Shown here one piece after another: positions 1 through 5,101 of a stretch of 5,101 nucleotides of DNA. Position 1 is the stretch's first letter. The number at the start of each line of letters is the position of its first letter. Made by a program: the position numbers and the translations under genes. The notes beneath the pieces are model-generated. The model was not told the origin of the DNA. It saw nothing but the letters and a program-made list of their open reading frames with translations, and ran no database searches. Source of the DNA: an uncultured Ilumatobacter sp. (lineage in GTDB: Bacteria; Actinomycetota; Acidimicrobiia; Acidimicrobiales; Ilumatobacteraceae); assembly GCA_937891565.1 (NCBI GenBank), contig CALAHA010000174.1, positions 1 to 5,101 of the forward strand, given 5' to 3'.

Positions 1-3000
1 CGATCATCGGGACCGAGGCCTATATGGCCCACGAGCACCGTAGCGAACGTCCGTCGCGACGGGGCCTTGTCGACGATTCAGGTGGCGAGACCGAGGGCGG
101 CAAGAAGCTCTACTACCACCTGATCCTGCTGGCAGAGAACAACGAGGGCTACAAGAATCTCATCCAACTCGCGTCGCTCGCGTTTATGGAGGGTTACTAC
201 TACAAGCCCCGCATGGATTGGGAGCTGCTCGAGAAGTACTCCAATGGCTTGATCGCCACGAGCGGTTGTCTTGGCGGACACGTGCTGCAGTCGCTCCTCA
301 ATGGCGACGACCAGGGTGCGCTCGAGAAGGCCGCACGCCTCCAAGACATCTTTGGCCGCGACAACTTCTTCATCGAGATTCAAGATCACGGCATCCCCGA
401 GCAGCATCAGACCAACCCGAAGCTGCTCGAGATTGCCAAGAAAATCAAGGCGCCGCTGCTCGCCACGAACGACACCCACTACACGCATCAGGATGAACAC
501 GATGCCCACGACGCGCTGCTGTGTGTTCAGACTGGTTCGCTCATCTCTGATCAGAAGCGACTGCGGTTCGCCGGAACCGAGCACTATCTCAAGACGGCTG
601 CTGAAATGCGATATCTCTTCAGGGAGATCCCTACGGCGTGCGACAACAGCCTGTGGATCGCTGAGCGGTCGAACATCGAGATTGAGTTCGGCAAACCGTT
701 GCTTCCGGACTTCCCGCTCCCAGAGGGCTTCGTCGATGATGAGGTATATCTTCGTCACCTCACGATGGAAGGTGCCAAGAAGCGATGGGGCCAAGACATT
801 CCGGCCGACGCTCTTGAAAGGCTTGCGTTTGAGCTGAAGGTCATCTGCGACATGGGGTTCGCGTCGTACTTCCTGATCACTTGGGACCTCATCAAATACG
901 CCCGTGACAACAACATTCGCGTCGGCCCGGGCCGCGGGTCGGCAGCTGGATGTGCGGTTGCATACTCGCTGAGGATCACCGACCTCGATCCAATCAAGTA
1001 CGACCTCCTGTTCGAACGCTTCTTGAACCCGAGTCGTGTGTCGATGCCTGACATCGACATGGACTTTGAGACGCGACACCGGGAAGACATGATCAAGTAC
1101 GCAGCCGAACGCTATGGCCGCGACCACGTGGCGCAGATCATCACGTTTGGTTCAATCAAGGCGCGCAACGCCGCAAAAGACGCGGCTCGCGTGCTCGGCT
1201 ATCCGTACGGCGTCGGCGACAAGATCGCCAAGGCGATGCCGCCGATGGTGATGGGCCGCGACACTCCGCTGAAGTACTGCTTCGAAGACGTCCCCAAGTA
1301 CCACGACGGGTACAAGGCAGCGGCCGACCTGCGGGCGATGTACGACACCGACCCGGACATCAAGAAGATCATCGACGTGGCGCGTGGTCTCGAAGGGCTG
1401 AAGCGTTCCGACGGCATTCACGCCGCTGCCGTGGTGATCACGAAGAACCCTGTCACCGACTACGTGCCGATCCAGCGCAAACCCGCGGCGGGAATGGACC
1501 CCGCTGACGCCCCAGTCGTCACCCAGTATGAGATGCACGGGGTGGAGGATCTCGGGCTCCTCAAGATGGACTTCCTCGGGTTGCGCAACCTCGATGTGAT
1601 CTCCGACGCCGAAACAATGATTCGCGAGCGGGGCACGCCTGACCTTGTCGTCGAGCAGTTGCCGCTCGACGACAAGAAAACGTATGAATTGCTCTCGCGG
1701 GGCGACACGATTGGCATTTTCCAGCTGGAATCACCGCCGATGCGTCAGCTCCTCAAGGCAATGGAGCCCACGGCCTTCGAAGACATCGCCGCGGTGCTGG
1801 CGCTGTATCGACCTGGCCCGATGTCGGTCAACATGCACTACGACTTCGCTGACCGCAAAAATGGTCGTCAGGAAGTTTCTTACTTCCACGAGGATGCCAA
1901 GGAGGTGCTCGGCGACACGTACGGCCTGATGATTTATCAAGAGAGCGTGATGCGTGTCGCGCAGAAGTTCGCCGGCTACTCACTCGCCGAAGCCGACAAC
2001 CTGCGTAAGGCAATGGGCAAGAAGGTCCGCGAGGTCATGGCCGCTGCTCGCGACGGCTTTGAAGAGGGTGTCGTCCGGACCGGCTACGACAAGCAAATGG
2101 GTGTCGAACTCTTCGACATCATCGAGAAGTTCGCCGATTACGCATTCAACAAGAGCCACACATTCGGCTACGGCCTCATCACGTACCAGACTGCCTACCT
2201 GAAGGCGCACTACCCGGTTGAGTACGTCGCATCGCTCCTCACCAGCGTCAAAAACAACCTCGACAAGGCCGCCACGTACCTCGCCGACTGTCGCTCGATG
2301 GGCATCAAGGTGCTCACGCCAGACGTCAATCGTTCGCTGACCAACTTTGGTGCGCTCTCGCCGACCGAGATTCCCGAGGGCATGTCGCTGAAGGTGGGGA
2401 GCCCTGGCGCCATCACGTTCGGTCTGTCAGCTGTGCGTAACGTCGGCGAGGCACTCGTGGAGGATCTCCTCGCCGAGCGCGCCGAGAATGGTCAGTTCAC
2501 CGACTTCTATGATTTCGTCGAACGAGTCCCGGAATCGGTGCTCAACAAGCGAACGATCGAATCGCTGATCAAGGGTGGCGGGTTTGACTCACTTGGCCAC
2601 CCCCGACGCGGTCTCCTCAGCGTCTTCGAACACATCATTGACACCACCGTGAAGCGCCGACGTGAGCGCGAAAAGGGTGTCATGTCGCTGTTCGGTGAAT
2701 GGGGCGACGATGCGGGTGGCGCTGCTGCCGGTACTGGTACTGGCGATAGTTTCAGCGAGCGGACGCCGATCCCCGAACTCGAGTTCGACAAGACCGAAAA
2801 ACTTCGTTTCGAGAAAGAGATGCTCGGTCTGTACGTGTCCGACCACCCTCTCTTCGGTGTTGAGAGCGCACTGAAACGCAAGGTTGAGCACGCACTCATC
2901 GACCTGCCAAACATGGAAGACGGCGCGCTGGTCACGGTGGGTGGAGTGATCACGAACCTTGCTCGCAAGTTCACGAAGAAGGGCGACCAGATGGCCGTCT

Positions 3001-3407
3001 TCCTGCTCGAGGACCTCGACGCCTCGATCGAAGTGACAATTTTTCCGCGTACTCTGGCCGAGCAGGGACACAAGCTCGAAGACGACCTCATCGTGTCGGT
3101 CAAGGGCCGCCTCGATAAGCGTGACGAGTCGCGCTTTGGTCTGATTGGTCAGACGATCAACGTGCTCCAGGGCCTCGCCGACGGACCTGCCGTGCCGCTC
3201 AGGCTGCGGCTCCCGGCAACAGCTCTCGACGAACTCAAGATCCAGCGCTTGAAGCGGCTCCTCAAGGAACATCCCGGTGAGTCCATTGTCATGATCGACA
3301 TCGGAATGGGCAAGGTCGTGAAGCTTGCCGATGAGTTCCGAGTTGATCTCGACCGGGTCGTTGGTGAACTTCGGATGGCATTTGGCCACGACGCTGTCCT
3401 GCTCTAA
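1..3407 (+). CDS. dnaE: DNA polymerase III alpha subunit, DnaE1 type (5'-partial)
   Basis: Catalytic subunit of the replicative DNA polymerase, acting in the replisome with the beta clamp. The frame is open from base 3, so the ATG at 24 is internal (it follows IIGTEAY) and about 70 N-terminal codons are missing. Numbering from base 3, 1134 residues are visible. The PHP domain covers about 1-220 and keeps Glu5, His39, Cys89, Asp157 and His159 (GTEAY, YYHL, SGCLGG, NDTHY). These match five of the nine metal ligands of the M. tuberculosis DnaE1 proofreading site. The polymerase core follows: GPGRGSAAG at 308, PDIDMDF at 349 with the palm aspartates, and KMDFLGLR at 521 with the third catalytic aspartate. 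Next come a helix-hairpin-helix region (NKRTIESLIKGGGFDSLG, about 848), a degenerate clamp motif (VMSLF, 893), an OB fold (about 977-1057) and a C-terminal tail. The full C-terminal part argues for DnaE1 rather than error-prone DnaE2. It ends at TAA 3405-3407. No frameshift or intein is seen. Confidence 0.97.
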   Translation, partial: IIGTEAYMAHEHRSERPSRRGLVDDSGGETEGGKKLYYHLILLAENNEGYKNLIQLASLAFMEGYYYKPRMDWELLEKYSNGLIATSGCLGGHVLQSLLNGDDQGALEKAARLQDIFGRDNFFIEIQDHGIPEQHQTNPKLLEIAKKIKAPLLATNDTHYTHQDEHDAHDALLCVQTGSLISDQKRLRFAGTEHYLKTAAEMRYLFREIPTACDNSLWIAERSNIEIEFGKPLLPDFPLPEGFVDDEVYLRHLTMEGAKKRWGQDIPADALERLAFELKVICDMGFASYFLITWDLIKYARDNNIRVGPGRGSAAGCAVAYSLRITDLDPIKYDLLFERFLNPSRVSMPDIDMDFETRHREDMIKYAAERYGRDHVAQIITFGSIKARNAAKDAARVLGYPYGVGDKIAKAMPPMVMGRDTPLKYCFEDVPKYHDGYKAAADLRAMYDTDPDIKKIIDVARGLEGLKRSDGIHAAAVVITKNPVTDYVPIQRKPAAGMDPADAPVVTQYEMHGVEDLGLLKMDFLGLRNLDVISDAETMIRERGTPDLVVEQLPLDDKKTYELLSRGDTIGIFQLESPPMRQLLKAMEPTAFEDIAAVLALYRPGPMSVNMHYDFADRKNGRQEVSYFHEDAKEVLGDTYGLMIYQESVMRVAQKFAGYSLAEADNLRKAMGKKVREVMAAARDGFEEGVVRTGYDKQMGVELFDIIEKFADYAFNKSHTFGYGLITYQTAYLKAHYPVEYVASLLTSVKNNLDKAATYLADCRSMGIKVLTPDVNRSLTNFGALSPTEIPEGMSLKVGSPGAITFGLSAVRNVGEALVEDLLAERAENGQFTDFYDFVERVPESVLNKRTIESLIKGGGFDSLGHPRRGLLSVFEHIIDTTVKRRREREKGVMSLFGEWGDDAGGAAAGTGTGDSFSERTPIPELEFDKTEKLRFEKEMLGLYVSDHPLFGVESALKRKVEHALIDLPNMEDGALVTVGGVITNLARKFTKKGDQMAVFLLEDLDASIEVTIFPRTLAEQGHKLEDDLIVSVKGRLDKRDESRFGLIGQTINVLQGLADGPAVPLRLRLPATALDELKIQRLKRLLKEHPGESIVMIDIGMGKVVKLADEFRVDLDRVVGELRMAFGHDAVLL

Positions 3408-3527
3408 GCAGAGGTCGAACGGGAGTCTGAGGGCGCTCGACGAGAACTATTGTCCCTGCTCAGGACGACCGTTTAAGCGGTCCGCTCAGGTGAACTGAAC
3501 TTGATGAACTGACTTGTAATTGATTCG
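3408..3527. other. Intergenic region after dnaE, no clear terminator
   Basis: This stretch separates dnaE from the next plus-strand gene and shows no coding potential. Small foldable segments exist: a 5-bp stem across the dnaE stop (3399-3403 with 3407-3411), GTCC/GGAC at 3452-3466, and the near-palindrome ACCGTTTAAGCGGT at 3468-3481. None is followed by a run of T, so none makes a convincing intrinsic terminator. The 3' half is more AT-rich than the surrounding genes, as expected for a promoter region, which suggests the downstream gene has its own promoter. Confidence 0.5.
3491..3516. repeat. Imperfect tandem direct repeat, 14-base period
   Basis: Two adjacent copies, TGAACTGAACTTG (3491-3503) and TGAACTGACTTG (3505-3516), differ by a single A and are separated by one base. 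They lie about 40-65 bases upstream of the preferred start of the downstream gene. Paired sites just upstream of a promoter can be regulator-binding sites, but a 14-base spacing is not a clean helical turn. The repeat itself is visible; any regulatory role is inference. Confidence 0.5.
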
Positions 3528-3557
3528 ATGAGTGAATCCGGTGGCAGAATGGTGGGG
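3520..3557 (+). promoter_or_regulatory. Candidate promoter for the 3558 gene, possibly leaderless
   Basis: CAGAAT at 3545-3550 matches the -10 consensus at four of six bases and is preceded by TGG, an extended -10 pattern. TTGATT at 3520-3525 could serve as a -35 element, although the 19-base spacer is long. Transcription starting 7-8 bases after the -10 would begin at or next to the ATG at 3558, giving a leaderless mRNA, which is common in actinobacteria. The match is weak and this is an inference. Confidence 0.3.
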
Positions 3558-4214
3558 ATGGCACTTGAAGTTTCGACCAATGACGCGTCCGCACTGACCG
3601 ACACCGACCTCGACGAATTGGCGTCCATGGAGGAAGCGTTCAGCGCCGAAGCCTTGTCCAAGGCAAAAGAAGACTGGGTGCTCATTACCACTGCACGCTT
3701 TGGCGATGCGCTGCATGGGTTCACCTTTGCCACGCTGGAGCGCATCGGCGGCACGCCCTGTGTCTTGTTTGGCTTGATGAGCGTTAAGCGTTCCTCCAAG
3801 CGTGATCAGGTGCTCCGTGGCCTGATGAGCGAGGCGTACCATCGTGCGCTGATGGCGTTCCCCGATGAAGACGTGGTCGTCGGATGTCGCTTCGTTAACG
3901 CCGATTCAGTCGTTGCACTCAAGGATCTCGATGATCTGACACCCCGGCCAGGCAACGATGCCGTCGGCGAAGAGCGGGCATGGGGCCGTCGCCTTGCAAA
4001 GCGCTACGGCATCGACTCCAAATATGACGCCAAAACGTTTATCGCCAAGTCCGGCGCGCAAGAGGGCTACATGGACTTCGAGTCGGCAAAGCCCGAAACA
4101 CTCGACCCAGAGGTCGTTGCAATGTTCAAAGACGTCCCGGTCGCCAAGGGCGGCGCAATGATCGTGTACGGCTGGACCATGGCCGAAGATCTCGTCAAGC
4201 TCGGCAAGCGCTGA
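3558..4214 (+). CDS. Uncharacterised protein, about 218 aa, weakly GNAT-like pattern
   Basis: I do not recognise this family with certainty. The protein is soluble, with no signal peptide or membrane segment. From ATG 3558 it has an acidic N-terminus (about 8-39), then beta-rich sequence (DWVLITTAR at 39, HGFTFATLERIGGTPCVLFG). A basic loop follows (SVKRSSKRD, 75-83) and runs into a helix (LRGLMSEAYHRAL), then a strand and FVNAD with Asn114, and finally an arginine-rich segment (EERAWGRRLAKRYGI, about 138-152). This strand-loop-helix-strand order recalls GNAT acetyltransferases, but the glycine-bearing acetyl-CoA loop (Q/RxxGxG/A) is absent, so the resemblance may be superficial. In-frame ATGs also occur at 3528 and 3549. 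I chose 3558 because none has a good ribosome-binding site, MALEV looks like a natural start, and a possible -10 sits correctly for a leaderless mRNA. If 3528 is used the product has 228 residues. The nitroreductase gene begins 22 bases after its TGA. Confidence 0.85.
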   Translation: MALEVSTNDASALTDTDLDELASMEEAFSAEALSKAKEDWVLITTARFGDALHGFTFATLERIGGTPCVLFGLMSVKRSSKRDQVLRGLMSEAYHRALMAFPDEDVVVGCRFVNADSVVALKDLDDLTPRPGNDAVGEERAWGRRLAKRYGIDSKYDAKTFIAKSGAQEGYMDFESAKPETLDPEVVAMFKDVPVAKGGAMIVYGWTMAEDLVKLGKR

Positions 4215-4236
4215 GGGAACATCTGAGCTCCGGTCG

Positions 4237-4881
4237 ATGACCGAGTTTTCAGAAGTCGTTCGCAATCGGCGGATGACGCGGGCGTTCCGGCGCGATCCTG
4301 TCGACCCGACAATTGTCGACGATCTCGTCGACCTTGCTTCGCGCTCGCCGAGTGCTGGCAAAACGCAGGGATGGCACCTGGTCGTGCTCGAAGGTGCCTC
4401 CACCGCTCGATTCTGGGATCTGTCGTTGCCCGCCGAGAAGCGCGCCAGCTTTCGCTGGAAGCACTTGCTTGATGCTCCGGTGATCGCACTGCCGCTGGCT
4501 GATGCGAGCGCCTACGTCGACCGTTACGCCGAGCCAGACAAGGCGCGGACCGGCCTCGGCGAAAATGAAGAGGCCTGGCCAGTCCCATACTGGACAATCG
4601 ATACGTCGATGTCGGTGATGACGTTGCTGCTTGGTGCAGAAGACGTCGGCCTCGGAGCGCTGTTCTTCGGGGTGTTCAACAACGAAGCAGCGATCCGAAC
4701 CGAACTGGAAATCCCTGAGCACCTGGAGTTACTCGGCGCCATTGCGCTCGGTTACCCGGTCGACAATCGAAGCGACAAGGCACAGCAGGGAGCGGGCGAG
4801 GGCCGTAGTTCCACACGTGCTCGCCGTTCACCGGATCAGATCATCCATCGGGGCGGCTGGACGAGCACGCCGCAGCACTGA
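4237..4881 (+). CDS. Nitroreductase family protein (FMN-dependent oxidoreductase)
   Basis: A 214-residue protein, the usual length for this family of cytosolic, generally dimeric flavoproteins, which transfer electrons from NAD(P)H through FMN to nitro-aromatics, quinones or other acceptors. The natural substrate cannot be told from sequence. Visible family features are the N-terminal FMN-phosphate-binding arginines (RNRRMTRAF, 9-17), the SPSAGKTQGWH segment (37-47, family form APSAGNxQPW) and GLGALFFGVFN (138-148). The C-terminal GRSSTRARRSPDQIIHRGGW (189-208) is the usual arginine-rich end. Residues about 60-125 form the variable segment that usually lines the substrate pocket. The start at 4237 fits the family N-terminus, although no strong ribosome-binding site precedes it (AGGGA at 4214-4218 is too far upstream). 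The 22-base gap to the preceding gene suggests co-transcription. Six residues (TSTPQH) follow the conserved tryptophan and are mostly encoded inside the downstream hairpin, as is the TGA stop at 4879-4881. Confidence 0.93.
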   Translation: MTEFSEVVRNRRMTRAFRRDPVDPTIVDDLVDLASRSPSAGKTQGWHLVVLEGASTARFWDLSLPAEKRASFRWKHLLDAPVIALPLADASAYVDRYAEPDKARTGLGENEEAWPVPYWTIDTSMSVMTLLLGAEDVGLGALFFGVFNNEAAIRTELEIPEHLELLGAIALGYPVDNRSDKAQQGAGEGRSSTRARRSPDQIIHRGGWTSTPQH

Positions 4882-4931
4882 TCTGTCACACCGAGCAGAC
4901 CTCGGTGTGACAGATCAGTGCTGCGGCGTGC
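4865..4931. terminator. Perfect 31-bp inverted repeat, probable bidirectional terminator
   Basis: The left arm (4865-4895) and right arm (4901-4931) are perfectly complementary over 31 bases, with a 5-base loop CAGAC (4896-4900). The stem is GC-rich at its base and at the loop end (CACACCGAG/CTCGGTGTG). It lies between a plus-strand gene ending at 4881 and a minus-strand gene ending at 4936, the expected place for a terminator serving both. Neither strand has a T tract after the stem, so it is not a canonical rho-independent terminator. Tail-less hairpin terminators have been proposed in actinobacteria. The left arm contains the last coding bases and the TGA of the nitroreductase gene, while the minus-strand stop lies just outside the right arm. 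Confidence 0.8.
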
Positions 4932-4935
4932 GGTA

Positions 4936-5101
4936 TCAGTCCTCAGCTGCTGGCGGCGTTGCTGTTACTGCAGCCGGGTCTTGCGGGACAGAGTCGGGTG
5001 CATCGGCTTTGACAGGCAGCGAAATTCGCTTGCCGGTCAGGAGCTCACTGAAGCCTTCGACGGTGTCTTGTGGTGCCTGGCAGGCGTGATCTCGACAGAC
5101 G
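4936..5101 (-). CDS. C-terminus of thioredoxin-domain (DUF255/YyaL-like) protein, partial
   Basis: An open minus-strand frame enters at the window edge and ends at a TGA read from 4938 down to 4936, giving 54 residues with no start in the window. It begins VCRDHACQAPQDTVEGF. The pattern VCxxxxCQxP followed by a short helix is what I recall at the extreme C-terminus of DUF255/YyaL-type proteins, which pair an N-terminal thioredoxin-like domain with an alpha/alpha-barrel and have poorly defined function. After it comes a low-complexity tail rich in Ala, Pro and Asp (about residues 31-54) that looks disordered and longer than usual. Coding is supported by the uninterrupted frame, the stop placed just outside the shared hairpin, and the convergent arrangement. 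The family call rests on about 17 residues and is moderate. Confidence 0.65.
   Translation of the reverse strand, partial: VCRDHACQAPQDTVEGFSELLTGKRISLPVKADAPDSVPQDPAAVTATPPAAED

Noticed and set aside
24..26. ATG at 24 as the real start of dnaE
   Set aside because: The frame is open upstream and encodes IIGTEAY, the conserved PHP segment carrying a metal-binding Glu, so the true start lies before the window.
78..1127. Long minus-strand open frame (349 codons) opposite dnaE
   Set aside because: It lies wholly antisense to the strongly conserved PHP and polymerase coding sequence and its translation resembles no family I know. Long antisense frames are expected in GC-rich genes with biased third positions.
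2724..2748. Gly/Ala/Thr-rich stretch in DnaE (GGAAAGTGTG) as an insertion or repeat element
   Set aside because: It lies in the variable linker between the clamp-motif region and the conserved FEKEMLGLYVSDHPL segment, which normally varies in length and composition among DnaE proteins.
2589..3389. Minus-strand open frame (266 codons) opposite the dnaE C-terminus
   Set aside because: It is antisense to the OB-fold and C-terminal coding region, with no recognisable domain or initiation signal; a codon-bias shadow.
3452..3486. Short stems after dnaE as an intrinsic terminator
   Set aside because: Stems of 4-5 bp, some mutually exclusive, with no following T run; they do not exceed what a GC-rich intergenic sequence gives by chance.
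4631..5089. Plus-strand open frame running through the nitroreductase end and the hairpin
   Set aside because: It overlaps the nitroreductase in another frame, crosses the inverted repeat and runs antisense to the convergent gene. The translation is Arg/Ser-rich and resembles no protein family.

Overview
The window looks like ordinary chromosomal DNA from a GC-rich actinobacterium, roughly 60% G+C by eye. The main evidence is a DnaE that closely resembles the actinobacterial replicative type, DnaE1. It has the arginine/glycine-rich loop in its PHP domain and all the PHP metal ligands that fall inside the window. The style of the other proteins suggests the class Acidimicrobiia (Ilumatobacter-like), but that narrower placement is an impression from recall and was not tested.

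Layout: (1) 1-3407, plus strand: dnaE, the catalytic alpha subunit of DNA polymerase III. It lacks only its first ~70 codons, which lie upstream of the window. (2) 3408-3557: a short intergenic region with an imperfect 14-base-period direct repeat and a weak extended -10 element. That element would suit leaderless transcription from the ATG at 3558. (3) 3558-4214, plus strand: an unrecognised ~218-residue soluble protein whose fold pattern faintly recalls GNAT acetyltransferases. (4) 4237-4881, plus strand: a nitroreductase-family flavoprotein 22 bases downstream, probably in the same transcript. (5) 4865-4931: a perfect inverted repeat with two 31-base arms and a 5-base loop. It contains the nitroreductase stop codon and sits between two convergent genes, so it is probably a bidirectional terminator. 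(6) 4936-5101, minus strand: the last 54 codons of a convergent gene with no start inside the window. Its C-terminus resembles thioredoxin-domain (DUF255/YyaL-type) proteins.

dnaE is a stand-alone replication gene here. The unknown protein and the nitroreductase probably form a two-gene unit, with its 3' end set by the large hairpin shared with the convergent gene. I found no CRISPR array, transposase, tRNA, rRNA or phage gene, and no convincing new multi-gene system. The most unusual item is the 31-bp perfect hairpin that supplies the end of a coding sequence.
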